Origin: Pyrobaculum sp. WP30
GTDB taxonomy: Archaea > Thermoproteota > Thermoprotei > Thermoproteales > Thermoproteaceae
DNA: 64,000 bases
Assembly: GCA_001189275.1 (NCBI GenBank)
Contig: CP012158.1
Location: forward strand, 1,259,704 to 1,323,703
Reading direction: 5' to 3'
The notes below the pieces were generated by a model that saw only the letters and a list, made by a program, of their open reading frames with translations, was not told where the DNA came from and searched no databases. Numbering within the stretch: position 1 is the stretch's first letter; the number at the start of each line of letters is the position of its first letter. The translations under genes and the position numbers were made by a program. This document shows positions 34,287 to 42,620 of the stretch, piece by piece.

Positions 34287-35008
34287 GCCTTCTTGGGCAC
34301 CTTAGCCAGAAGCGTAGCAACCTCGTCGGCGGTCATTTTCCTCATCTTCTTCTCCTCCACAGTGGCGTAGGCTACCTCTATGCTGTTGCTGTCGGTGATC
34401 TCAACTGCGGAGGCTAATGCCCTCACGGCCAGCTCCACACATTCACCGATCTCCAGGTCGTGTTTGTAATTCTTCTCTAGGTATTCGGTGATGGTCCCCG
34501 ACTCAGCGCCTATCGCGGTTGCTAAGTAGCCGATGTACACGCCGGAGGGGTCCGTCTGGAAGAGACGGGCTCCGTGTCTATCTATGCCGGCAACTATGAG
34601 GGCCACGCCGAAGGGCCTCGCGCCGCCAAACTGGGTGTACTGCTGCTTCAGGTTGCAGATGGCCTTCGTGAGAAACTCGACGTCGATTGGCTCGTCATAT
34701 ATGAACCTGTGGCTCAGCGTCACGTCGCGGGCGTAGTCTATCAAGATCCGGGCATCTGCCAACAGCCCAGACGGCGAGGCGGCCACATGCTCGTCGATTA
34801 GGTAGATCTTCTCCAGAGAAGAGGGGTCGAACAACGCAGATATCTTCCTCTTCTCGGCGGCCAACACGACGCCGCTTTTACATTTCACGCCGACCGTAGG
34901 CCACCCCCTCTTTACGGCCTCGCCGGCGTACTCCACCTGGTATATCTTACCCTCGGGGGAGAATATGGTTATAGCTCTGTCGTAGCCCGCCATAGCTGGT
35001 GGGAACAT
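34283..35008 (-). CDS. psmA: Proteasome subunit alpha
   Basis: The ATG at 35008 (MFPPAMAGYDRAI) is chosen because TTTTTAAAG lies about 25 nt upstream; the frame extends to a TTG at 35014. 241 residues. GYDRAITIFSPEGKIYQVEYAGEAVKRG is the signature N-terminal gate and H0 helix; LIVAGIDRHGARLFQTDPSG and GAESGTITEYLEK follow the usual alpha-subunit plan, without a catalytic Thr. Seven copies form the outer ring of the 20S core. No beta subunit is in this window. Confidence 0.95.
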   Translation of the reverse strand: MFPPAMAGYDRAITIFSPEGKIYQVEYAGEAVKRGWPTVGVKCKSGVVLAAEKRKISALFDPSSLEKIYLIDEHVAASPSGLLADARILIDYARDVTLSHRFIYDEPIDVEFLTKAICNLKQQYTQFGGARPFGVALIVAGIDRHGARLFQTDPSGVYIGYLATAIGAESGTITEYLEKNYKHDLEIGECVELAVRALASAVEITDSNSIEVAYATVEEKKMRKMTADEVATLLAKVPKKA

Positions 35009-35107
35009 AGGCAAGCCAAGATGCGACTTTAAAAATATGCCGGTTGATCACACAACGCCGTAGTTGCGGGGAGGCGCAGTAATATTATAAACTCCGCGGG
35101 TTTCTTC

Positions 35108-35905
35108 GTGGAGCGCGCCATCTATGGGGTTGCAGTGGGGCGTAGGCGCGACATAGTGCTTCTTTTGCAGAGGGAGGGGCCCTTATCGCTTGCCAAGTTG
35201 CGGTCGTCGCTGGGGATCTCGGCGTCTACCCTCTTGTTTGAGCTCTCGGCGCTGGAGAGCCTGGGGGTCATTAGGCGGGAGGACTCCCTTGTGTATCTCA
35301 CGGAGCTGGGGGAGAAGGTGGCGTCCATCATATCGACCATGGAGCCTCTCAAGTCTCTGAGCTTCCTCTCCGTCGTCGGCCTTAGGCCGTTGGTGGTGTG
35401 GCTCCTCATGTCTCCATTTCTACACATAGCCGCGTCGGTTTTACTGATGGGCTGGGTTGCCGCCCTCATGTTTGGAGCCCTGCAGAACCCCCCGCTTGCG
35501 CTACTCGGCGTCGCGTATGTGGGGTACTACCTACCCCTCTCTCTGAGGCTCCCTCTTCACTACGCGCTAGCTCTTTCGCTGATCTCGGCGGCGGCGCTGG
35601 TGGTTGCGTCGCATCTCTTGACGAGGAGAAGGGTTACGCCGCTTAAAGCCGCCGTGGGGCTGGCGCCGCTTGCGCTCTTCCCGGCTGTCCACCTGACGCT
35701 TGTCTATCTGGCGCACACGTGGGAGTTCCCCTACCTGGTCACTTTGTCGCAGGTTTTGCTTTTCCTAGCCTTGTTGCTTACGGCTACTATGTACGCCGCG
35801 GTGCACTCGCTGGAGGTGGGCACAACCTACGAACACGCACTCATCCGCACGCTACTCATCTTCTTCGTGCTTCCGGCCTTGGTCTACCTAGCCCCCCTCC
35901 GCTGA
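35108..35905 (+). CDS. Membrane-anchored helix-turn-helix regulator
   Basis: 265 residues, GTG start, with AATATTATAAAC about 22 nt upstream. Residues 12-75 form an ArsR-like winged helix (GPLSLAKLRSSLGISASTLLFELSAL, VYLTELGEKV). After a short linker, residues 90-262 contain about six hydrophobic segments (LVVWLLMSPFLHIAASVLLM and on). Such HTH plus membrane-bundle proteins are common but uncharacterised in crenarchaea, presumably sensing a membrane or external signal. Its TGA overlaps the ATG of the methylase (TGATG), so the two are coupled. Confidence 0.75.
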   Translation: MERAIYGVAVGRRRDIVLLLQREGPLSLAKLRSSLGISASTLLFELSALESLGVIRREDSLVYLTELGEKVASIISTMEPLKSLSFLSVVGLRPLVVWLLMSPFLHIAASVLLMGWVAALMFGALQNPPLALLGVAYVGYYLPLSLRLPLHYALALSLISAAALVVASHLLTRRRVTPLKAAVGLAPLALFPAVHLTLVYLAHTWEFPYLVTLSQVLLFLALLLTATMYAAVHSLEVGTTYEHALIRTLLIFFVLPALVYLAPLR

Positions 35906-36438
35906 TGCCCTACACGCCGGCAGAGGACAGCTACCTAACTCTGGAGGCGCTGGAGGAGCTCAGCTCTGGGGATCTCTGCGTAGACGTGGGGACGGGGTCC
36001 TGCATGCTGGCTGAAGCGTTGCTAGGCAAGTGTAGACAGGTGGTGGCCTTAGATGTAGATCTGGAGGCCTGTAGATCCTGCCCCCGGGAGGTAGATGTGG
36101 TGTGTGGCGACGCTGCGGAGGCGTTGAGGAGGTGCGACGTATTGGTGTCAAACCTCCCATATCTGCCGCCCGAGGAGCCCCTAGACATTGCCATACACGA
36201 CCTTGGCATTGTGCCGAAGTTGTTGAGGTGGGTGGCGGCTCACAGGCCGCGGGTCGTCGTGTTTACCTTCAGCTCGCTGGGAAGGATGGAGCATTTGATG
36301 GATGCGTTGAGGGCCATGTGCCGCGTGACGAGAATATCGAAGCTCCACATGTTCTTCGAAGACATAATCACAGTTGTCGCCACCTGTCCCCAGGCTGACG
36401 CTCAAAACGAGAACGGAGCTGGTCCTACCCCACCCTAA
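35905..36438 (+). CDS. HemK/Mtq2-like N5-glutamine or N6-type methyltransferase
   Basis: 177 residues, ATG start. MPYTPAEDSYLTLEAL is the archaeal HemK/Mtq2 N-terminus, CVDVGTGSCMLAEAL the AdoMet loop near 27, and LVSNLPYLPPEE near 83 the NPPY-type active-site motif (NLPY here). Homologs methylate the GGQ glutamine of the release factor. The normal fold ends near EDIITVVATC; the last about 14 residues (PQADAQNENGAGPTPP) are read into the adjacent mobile-element remnant, which supplies the stop codon. Confidence 0.82.
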   Translation: MPYTPAEDSYLTLEALEELSSGDLCVDVGTGSCMLAEALLGKCRQVVALDVDLEACRSCPREVDVVCGDAAEALRRCDVLVSNLPYLPPEEPLDIAIHDLGIVPKLLRWVAAHRPRVVVFTFSSLGRMEHLMDALRAMCRVTRISKLHMFFEDIITVVATCPQADAQNENGAGPTPP

Positions 36439-36829
36439 GGAGTTCCCCTGGGCGGAAGGCACCCCCGTCTTCATCGGCTCTCGTGGGGCCCGGACCGGCG
36501 CCGCGGGTCACTGGGGGTTGCAGACAAGGTCTTGACATACACAACGGGCTGTGGAAATTCGTCTTCTTCGTAGGCTCATCCGACAAATCCCCAAGCCCTC
36601 TTTTCATCTCCTCCACATTCTACCACGCCGCCCCGTTGGGGTGGTTTTCCACAGCTTGTCCAGCCCTCTCTCCGCCGCGTAAACAGCCCCCTCCACAGTC
36701 CTCCGATACGCTTTCTCCACGGCGTTCAGGCGGCGGAACCCAGCCCGACCACCACCCTCCTCAGGCGTCCCATGGATCCGCCTTCTATTGATGAACCAAC
36801 AAACCCAACCTCCTAAAGGGCAAGGCTCG
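36432..36829 (-). mobile_element. Internally deleted TnpB element (IS200/605-like, MITE-sized)
   Basis: This 398-bp stretch, the only one over 300 bases without a live gene, is a shortened relative of the TnpB element at 42457-44021. Its low-coordinate side matches that element's right end (GAGTTCCCCTGGGCGG, GGGGTGGTTTTCCACAGC) and its high-coordinate side the left end (CTCCTAAAGGGCAAGGCTC). On the minus strand AVEKAYRRTVEG, like TnpB AVEEPYRKIVEE, runs straight into LWKTTPTG, identical to the TnpB C-terminal segment, so the middle of the gene is gone. Frameshifts and a stop show it makes no full protein, but the right-end RNA-coding part persists. Confidence 0.75.
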
Positions 36830-36862
36830 TTTTGTAAGCGCCGGAGGGAGGTCGGCTGAAAA

Positions 36863-36870
36863 CTTATAAT
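36863..36870 (+). promoter_or_regulatory. TATA box of the topoisomerase VI operon
   Basis: CTTATAAT is centred about 24 nt upstream of the GTG at 36891, favouring that codon (or ATG 36900) over ATG 36879 as start of top6B. The box lies 34 bp outside the mobile remnant. Confidence 0.5.
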
Positions 36871-36890
36871 GTCCGAATATGTGTGGCGAC

Positions 36891-38480
36891 GTGTCGTCTA
36901 TGTATGCTTATGAGGCTCTCCCGGTGGCTGAGTGGTTTCGACGTAATAGGGAACTTGCCGGCTTCCACAACCCCACTAGGGCGTTGTACCAGACGGTTAG
37001 GGAGCTGGTGGAGAACTCTCTCGACGCCACGGAGACCTACGGGATACTTCCCACGATTTACCTGAGGATAAACATAGAGGATGAGCAGAAGAGCTGGGTG
37101 TCTGTGTACGCTGAGGATAACGGAATCGGAATTCCCGGCGCCGAGATACCAAACGTCTTTGGCCGCGTCTTTTACAGTAGCAAGTACAGGATAAAACAAC
37201 ATAGAGGCGTCTTCGGGCTAGGCCTCAAGATGGTGGTTTTATACGCCCAAAGCACGACAAATAAGCCGGTATACGTCAGATCCGCCGCGTTGAAATCCGA
37301 CAAGATATATGAGTACCAGATAATGATAGACACAAACAGCAACAGCCCCATCATACTCGACAGGAAGGAGTACCCCAATAAGTACAGATGGCACGGCACC
37401 GCGGTCAAGGTCTACCTAGAGGGGAGCTGGCTGGCGGCTAAGAAGAGGATAGAGGACTACCTTAAAAGGACTGCGATTATAGCCCCATACGCCGAGATAG
37501 CGTTTAAAGGCCCCGACATGGAGCTTTGGCTAAAGAGGCGCACCACCAAACTTCCCCCGGCGCCTAAGGAGGGGTTGCCGCATCCAAAGAGCGTTGATGT
37601 GGATACGTTGAAGCAGATGGTGGCTGAAAGCAGAGGCATGACCCTCCTCGAGTTCTTGATGGAGAGCTTCGACGCCGTGGGCGAAGGCACGGCTAAGGTG
37701 TTCCTCGAGTGGGCAGGCTTCAACCCAAACATGAAAGTCACAGCTATGACGCCGGAGGAAATGGTGAAGCTTGTGGAGAAGATGAAGCAGTACGGCGGCT
37801 GGAGGAGGCCGCGTTCCGAGTGGCTCTCCCCCGTAGGGGCTGAACTTCTGGAAATAGGCGCCAAGGCCATCCTCGGCGCCGAGGCGGTCTTCGCGGTGAC
37901 GCGGAAGCCCGAGTCCTACGGCGGCCACCCATTTATAGTAGAGGCCGCGGTGGCGTGGGGCGGCCAGATACCTCCCTCAGACAAGCCGGTTCTGTTGCGT
38001 TACGCCAACAAAATCCCGTTGCTATACGACGAGGGTGCCGACGTCGCGAGGAAGGTCGTGGACGAGTTCAACTGGCAGAATTATAAAGTGAAGTTCCCCG
38101 CCTCTCTGGCCGTGATCATCCACGTCTGCTCCACCAAGATACCATACGCCTCGGCGGGGAAGGAGGCCATAGCCGAGGTGCCCGAAATAGAGAAGGAGAT
38201 GCGCTTAGCGCTTAGAGACGCGGCGAAGAAGCTGAGACTATACCTCTCCAGGAAGGAGAAGGAGATGGAGATGTTTAACAGGTACGTGTCTCTCGCGAAG
38301 TACGTGGACGAGATAGCACACAACTTGGCGATAACTTCAAGGCTCGACAAAGATAAGCTTGCTAAACACCTCCACAAGCTGATTGAAACGAAGATAGGCC
38401 TCACCGTTGAGGAACTGGTCAAGCACACTCTTTCCCTTTCAGCGGCGCCGCAGGAGGCAGAGGAGACGGCCGCCCAGTAG
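36891..38480 (+). CDS. top6B: Type II DNA topoisomerase VI subunit B
   Basis: About 529 residues from GTG 36891; ATG 36879 is in frame and would add four. GHKL ATPase: RELVENSLDATE near 38, EDNGIGIP near 68, and the lid VFGLGLKMVVLY near 107. The H2TH and transducer domains follow, with the switch lysine expected in the KPVLLRYANKIPLL region. With subunit A it makes the A2B2 enzyme that relaxes and decatenates DNA using ATP. top6A starts 37 bases downstream. Confidence 0.95.
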   Translation: MSSMYAYEALPVAEWFRRNRELAGFHNPTRALYQTVRELVENSLDATETYGILPTIYLRINIEDEQKSWVSVYAEDNGIGIPGAEIPNVFGRVFYSSKYRIKQHRGVFGLGLKMVVLYAQSTTNKPVYVRSAALKSDKIYEYQIMIDTNSNSPIILDRKEYPNKYRWHGTAVKVYLEGSWLAAKKRIEDYLKRTAIIAPYAEIAFKGPDMELWLKRRTTKLPPAPKEGLPHPKSVDVDTLKQMVAESRGMTLLEFLMESFDAVGEGTAKVFLEWAGFNPNMKVTAMTPEEMVKLVEKMKQYGGWRRPRSEWLSPVGAELLEIGAKAILGAEAVFAVTRKPESYGGHPFIVEAAVAWGGQIPPSDKPVLLRYANKIPLLYDEGADVARKVVDEFNWQNYKVKFPASLAVIIHVCSTKIPYASAGKEAIAEVPEIEKEMRLALRDAAKKLRLYLSRKEKEMEMFNRYVSLAKYVDEIAHNLAITSRLDKDKLAKHLHKLIETKIGLTVEELVKHTLSLSAAPQEAEETAAQ

Positions 38481-38517
38481 CCATATAAAGCTTTTATTCT
38501 AGCCACTCTCATACGCC

Positions 38518-39621
38518 GTGACCACCAGAGCCGAGTTCCTAAAGCGGCTGGAGAGCTGGGGCGTCAAGCTGGCAAAAGATGTCTTGGAGCTGAAGGAGCC
38601 CGTCATGGAGATTCCAGCCAGGACCCTTGGCAACACTATTTGGGATGAGAAGGCAAGGATGTTGAAGCTAGGCCCCGAGAAGATGCATAGAAGGTTCCTC
38701 GACATGAAGGAGGCGCGCCGCTTCATGCAGACGGTTCTTATGCTCCGCCTCATCGTGGAGGCCATTAGGGAAGACGTGTACCCCACAATACGTGACCTGT
38801 ACTACAACGGCAAACACACAATAAGCTTCAAAGACCCGCTGAGCAGGGTCCATAGGGAGAACACCTGGGATGAGCAGTCCGAGTCTAACGCCGTGATAGA
38901 GGACATAGAGGTGGCGACAAACGTGCTCCGCGAGGAGATGGGGGTTTCGGCCGATGTCAAGGGCAAGATCGTCGGTCCTATAGTGGTTAGGTCGCAGGGC
39001 TATGAGCTGGACGCGTCTAAATTCGGCGAGACGGCGCTCAGCCTGCCTGTAAACGTCGACGGACTTGAGATCGTGAAGGTCGAGGCGGCGTATGTCCTCG
39101 TGGTGGAGAAAGACGCCATCTTCCAGAGGCTGGTTAGGGAGAAGTACTGGAGCCAGGAAAACGCCATATTGGTAACGGCTAAGGGCATGCCTGATAGGGC
39201 CACGCGGCGCTTCGTGAGGAGGCTGAACGAGGAGTATAAACTGCCGGTGTACGTCCTCACAGACGGCGACCCGTATGGATGGTATATATATTCGGTCTAC
39301 AAAAGCGGCTCGATCAAGCTTAGCTACGAGAGCGAGCGCCTCGCCACTCCAGACGCCAAATTCCTCGGGCTAACCGCAACGGACATAGACGCGTACAAGA
39401 TTTCGGACAACTACGTCATAGCGGCAAACGACCGGGACGTAAAGAGGGCACAGGAGCTGTTGCGCTACCCCTGGTTCCAGAAGCCTGAGTGGACACGTGA
39501 GGTGAATCTTTTCTTGAAGAAGAAAAAGAAGGTGGAGATTGAGGCGTTGTCGACACACGGCCTTAAGTTCCTCCACGACTACCTAAAGGACAAGATACGC
39601 GGCAAGAAGTTCATCGACTAG
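38518..39621 (+). CDS. top6A: Type II DNA topoisomerase VI subunit A (Spo11-like)
   Basis: 367 residues, GTG start. The catalytic tyrosine lies in TIRDLYYNGKH near 97-103, and the Toprim acidic residues in AYVLVVEKDAIFQRL near 195 and VLTDGDPYGWYIYS near 250. It forms the transient 5'-phosphotyrosyl cleavage. A TATA-like CATATAAAG at 38482 may give a second promoter inside the operon. Confidence 0.96.
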   Translation: MTTRAEFLKRLESWGVKLAKDVLELKEPVMEIPARTLGNTIWDEKARMLKLGPEKMHRRFLDMKEARRFMQTVLMLRLIVEAIREDVYPTIRDLYYNGKHTISFKDPLSRVHRENTWDEQSESNAVIEDIEVATNVLREEMGVSADVKGKIVGPIVVRSQGYELDASKFGETALSLPVNVDGLEIVKVEAAYVLVVEKDAIFQRLVREKYWSQENAILVTAKGMPDRATRRFVRRLNEEYKLPVYVLTDGDPYGWYIYSVYKSGSIKLSYESERLATPDAKFLGLTATDIDAYKISDNYVIAANDRDVKRAQELLRYPWFQKPEWTREVNLFLKKKKKVEIEALSTHGLKFLHDYLKDKIRGKKFID

Positions 39622-39662
39622 TATATAGAGCCGCCGAGGCCTCCTTTAGTTTTACTAAAAAT

Positions 39663-39674
39663 ATATTTATATAT
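39663..39674 (+). promoter_or_regulatory. AT-rich promoter of the PhoU-like gene
   Basis: ATATTTATATAT is centred about 24 nt upstream of ATG 39692. It is preceded by TTTAGTTTTACTAAA (39646-39660), a perfect short inverted repeat that could be an operator for an AbrB-type regulator such as the downstream gene itself. Confidence 0.55.
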
Positions 39675-39691
39675 GTTGTCTATTTAGACCT

Positions 39692-40702
39692 ATGCGCGGC
39701 GAAACGAGGAAGGTCCAGCTCACAGGTGGGGCCACCCTCATCGTGAGCTTGCCCAAGGAGTGGGCTAGGAGGATTGCTCTTTCTCCCGGCGACGAGGTCA
39801 TAGTAGTGACGCAACCGGACGACACGTTGGTCGTCATACCGAAGAAGCTGGGTAAGAGGGCCGGCGTCGTGGCGGAGCTCGCGATAAACCAGCCAGTTGC
39901 GGTGGAGGAGGTGGAGAAGCTTTTCATGACGCTTTACATAGGCGGCGCCGAGACGATTGTGGTCAGATTCTCGCCGCAGGCCATGGGTTTGCGGAGGCAG
40001 ATCAAGGACTTCATCAGGAGGAGGGTGGTGGACATGGAGATAGTGGAGGAGGCCAGCGATAGGCTGGTGGTGCAGTCTATGGTATCCGCCACGGAGCTCG
40101 CCGTGAGCGATATTGCGGGGAAGATGATGCGGCTTGTGGGTAACATGTTAGGCGATCTGCTGGCTGGGCTTGAGAGAGACGACGTGGCGCTTCTGAAGGA
40201 TGTGATCGAGCGAGACGACGAGGTTGACAGGCTGTATTGGCTTATGGAGCGGCAGCTCAAAAGGGCGGCTATGTCGAGGTATGTGATGCTTGAGCTGAAG
40301 ATCGACGACCCTAGAGACATCGTGGAGTTTGTGATAATATCAAAGTCCATTGAGCGCATGGCGGATCACATATGTAGAATAGCTTACGTAAACCAAGAGG
40401 AGAAGGTCGATATGCGCGTCTTGTCGCCTATACTGACCAATGTGGCTGAGTTCCTAAAGCAGGCTGAGACGCTTCTGGTTGGCGAGTCAACTCCGCGGAA
40501 GATAGCGGAGCTCCAAGGCGAAATTACGGCATGGAGCCAGAGGGTTAGGAAAGAGGAGGTGCTGTCGGACCCCTCAACTTCCATAGCCAAGGAAAGCGCG
40601 GTGAGAATAGGCGAATACATAGGCGACATAGTGGAGTCCCTCGGCAGAATAATGCTGAAGGACAAGACAATAGTCTTAGGAGAAGTCATGCCGCAGCAGT
40701 AA
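39692..40702 (+). CDS. AbrB-PhoU fusion regulator (phosphate uptake regulator-like)
   Basis: 336 residues, ATG start. Residues 1-50 are a SpoVT/AbrB swapped-hairpin DNA-binding domain (RKVQLTGGATLIVSLPKEWARR, LSPGDEVIVV). Residues 110-325 are two PhoU helical bundles with acidic metal-binding helices (ERDDEVDRLYWLMERQL, SIERMADHICRIAYV). In archaea this fusion is found with phosphate transporters and probably controls phosphate-responsive genes. No Pst transporter is adjacent. Confidence 0.85.
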   Translation: MRGETRKVQLTGGATLIVSLPKEWARRIALSPGDEVIVVTQPDDTLVVIPKKLGKRAGVVAELAINQPVAVEEVEKLFMTLYIGGAETIVVRFSPQAMGLRRQIKDFIRRRVVDMEIVEEASDRLVVQSMVSATELAVSDIAGKMMRLVGNMLGDLLAGLERDDVALLKDVIERDDEVDRLYWLMERQLKRAAMSRYVMLELKIDDPRDIVEFVIISKSIERMADHICRIAYVNQEEKVDMRVLSPILTNVAEFLKQAETLLVGESTPRKIAELQGEITAWSQRVRKEEVLSDPSTSIAKESAVRIGEYIGDIVESLGRIMLKDKTIVLGEVMPQQ

Positions 40703-40875
40703 ACCCAGTTTTCTACGCCGCGGTAACGTCAGGAACATGTTGCAGTCTCCTGCCGGCTAGCAACACCACGTCGTTTCTAGATTCCGGCGAGCTCCGTGGG
40801 TTGCGGGGCGTACGTCAGGGCGCTTGTCGGGGCTTGGGCGAAAATGTTAAAAACCCCTCCGGTCAAGGCTCACCC
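40703..40875. other. Intergenic region without a recognisable gene
   Basis: 173 bp between the PhoU-like gene and alba. It is G+C-rich, has no ORF worth calling and no C/D-box or tRNA pattern that I can support. GTTAAAAAC at about 40846 is the probable alba TATA element. Confidence 0.5.
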
Positions 40876-41154
40876 ATGGCAACCGAACAAACAATACTAG
40901 TGGGCAAAAAGCCGGCCACAAACTACGTAATTGCGACAGTAATGGCGTTCAACGCCGGCGTTAAGAAAGTTGTGTTGAAGGCCAGAGGCGCAGCCATATC
41001 CAAGGCTGTGTCGACAGCCGTTATGGTGAGAGATAGATTCCTGCCTGGCAAGGTGCAGATTAGAGACGTAAAGTTGCTGAGCGACAAGGTCCAGGGCCAG
41101 GCCGGCAGAGAGCGCACAGTGGCGGCGGTAGAGATCGTCATCGAAATGGCGTAA
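40876..41154 (+). CDS. alba: DNA/RNA-binding chromatin protein Alba
   Basis: 92 residues from the ATG at 40876; an in-frame upstream start exists but lies before the TATA element. KPATNYVIATVMAFNAG is the Alba signature helix, LKARGAAISKAVSTA contains the acetylatable/nucleic-acid-contacting region, and the C-terminal hairpin holds RDVKLLSDKVQGQAGRERTVAAVEI. Alba dimers coat DNA and RNA in crenarchaea. The UbiD-family gene follows 27 bases later. Confidence 0.95.
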   Translation: MATEQTILVGKKPATNYVIATVMAFNAGVKKVVLKARGAAISKAVSTAVMVRDRFLPGKVQIRDVKLLSDKVQGQAGRERTVAAVEIVIEMA

Positions 41155-41181
41155 TTTTTTCCGCGTTGACGCCTCTTTTTG

Positions 41182-42456
41182 ATGTCGCTCGCCGGCGTCG
41201 CGCAGGATCTTTCTGATCTACGCTTCCACGACCCTCCCTACGGGGAGTTTACCATTGCCCGTATTTTGAAGGAGTCGGAGGGCCGGTGGACCCCCCTCTT
41301 TAGGGGAGTCCGCAGGGGTTTCGCCGGCATTGGCAACATCTTGGATAGCCGATCTAAGCTTTATAGATATCTGGGCGTCGGAAGCGACGAGGAGGCGTAC
41401 GAAAAGCTTCTTAACGCGTTGGAGAGACCTGGGGGGCTGGAGAGGGTTTCCGCCTGGAGGGATGTGTACAGGGAGGTTGAATCGCTTTACGACCTGCCCA
41501 TGGTTCGGTACTACGAGAAAGAGGCGCGGCCCTACGTAACATCTGGGGTGGTTGTCGGCGTTGGCGTGGACGGGACTATGAACGCCTCCATCCACAGGTT
41601 TTCGCCCATTGCCGCGAGGAGGGCTGTTGTGAGGCTGGTTCCCCGCCACCTCTACCATATATACAAAGCCGGCGTGGAGGCGGGGAGGGAGGTTCCTATC
41701 GCCGTGGCGTGGGGGGTGCACCCGCTGGTGTTGCTGGCGGCCGCCTCCTCTCCTCCTTTTGGCGTTTTTGAGCTGGGAGTTGCCTCTAGCCTAATGGGTG
41801 GGTTGAAGGTGATGGAGCTGGACAACGGCGCGGTGGCGCCTTTTATGGCGTCTGTGGTCATAGAGGGACATCTGACCAGGGAACTGGCTGAGGAGGGCCC
41901 GTTTGTCGACATCGTGGGTGTTTACGACCGCGTGAGGAGGCAACCCGTGGTCAAGGTGGAGAAGATATATGTGCTCCGGGACGACGCCGTTGTTCATTAC
42001 CTGTTGCCCGCCGGCTTGGAGCACATGTTGTTGATGGGCTTCGAGAGGGAGGCCAAGATATGGCGCGCCGCGAGGTCCGCGGTGCCGAGGGTTAAGAAGG
42101 TTAGGCTCACCAGGGGCGGGTTCGGCTGGCTTGTGGCCGTGATTTCGCTGGCAAAGTCCGTAGAGGGCGACGCCAAAAACGCCCTCTTGGCGGCTTTCGC
42201 CGCGCATCCAAGCCTAAAGATAGCGATAGCGGTAGACGAAGACATTGACCCAGACGACCCCGTGTCTGTGGAGTGGGCCATCGCGACGAGGCTCAGAGCA
42301 GATAGAGGCATCTTTGTTGTGCCTTACGTCAGGGGGTCTACCCTAGACCCTGTTGCGCTCAACGAAGAGGGGCTGACGCATAAGATGGGGATAGACGCAA
42401 CGCGGCCTCTCGACGCAGACCCCACGCTCTTTGAGCGGGCGAGGATACCGGACTGA
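41182..42456 (+). CDS. UbiD-family decarboxylase, probable anhydromevalonate phosphate decarboxylase
   Basis: 424 residues from ATG 41182. UbiD core: MNASIHRFSPIAARRAVVRLVPRHL near 138-160, VAWGVHPLVLLAAASSPPFG, VVIEGHLTRELAEEGPFVDIVGVYD near 235 with the catalytic acid and metal ligands, which need prenylated FMN. In the archaeal mevalonate route this family turns trans-anhydromevalonate phosphate into isopentenyl phosphate. The assignment rests on both phosphomevalonate dehydratase genes lying downstream, now separated by the TnpB insertion. No UbiX is in the window. The element begins directly after the stop. Confidence 0.83.
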   Translation: MSLAGVAQDLSDLRFHDPPYGEFTIARILKESEGRWTPLFRGVRRGFAGIGNILDSRSKLYRYLGVGSDEEAYEKLLNALERPGGLERVSAWRDVYREVESLYDLPMVRYYEKEARPYVTSGVVVGVGVDGTMNASIHRFSPIAARRAVVRLVPRHLYHIYKAGVEAGREVPIAVAWGVHPLVLLAAASSPPFGVFELGVASSLMGGLKVMELDNGAVAPFMASVVIEGHLTRELAEEGPFVDIVGVYDRVRRQPVVKVEKIYVLRDDAVVHYLLPAGLEHMLLMGFEREAKIWRAARSAVPRVKKVRLTRGGFGWLVAVISLAKSVEGDAKNALLAAFAAHPSLKIAIAVDEDIDPDDPVSVEWAIATRLRADRGIFVVPYVRGSTLDPVALNEEGLTHKMGIDATRPLDADPTLFERARIPD

Positions 42457-42620
42457 CCTCCTCCTCGCCCTAAAGGGCGGGAGTTCCCTCTGGGCGGGGA
42501 GGTGCCCTCGCCCGGCCTTCATCGGCCCCTCTGGCGGGGGTCATGGGGGCGGCCCGGGCCAGCACTGCGGGCCACTGGGAGCTGGCCATCAGCGCCTTGA
42601 GCGAGGTCCACGCGGCGTGT
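42457..42620 (-). ncRNA. Candidate omegaRNA (reRNA) scaffold at the element's right end
   Basis: TnpB nucleases are guided by an RNA spanning the 3' end of tnpB and the right end, with the guide read from flanking host DNA. Here that places the scaffold at about 42457-42620 on the minus strand, rich in GGCGG/CCGCC pairing, and the guide over about 42437-42456, antisense to the end of the decarboxylase gene. Boundaries are inferred; the same region is conserved in the deleted copy at 36432. Confidence 0.35.

Noticed and set aside
36483..36791. A 102-codon plus-strand frame in the region before top6B
   Set aside because: It lies across the degenerate TnpB remnant and reads as Pro/Ser/His low complexity.
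40703..40875. Small RNA or small protein in the gap before alba
   Set aside because: No C/D or H/ACA consensus, no supported stem-loop set and no plausible ORF.
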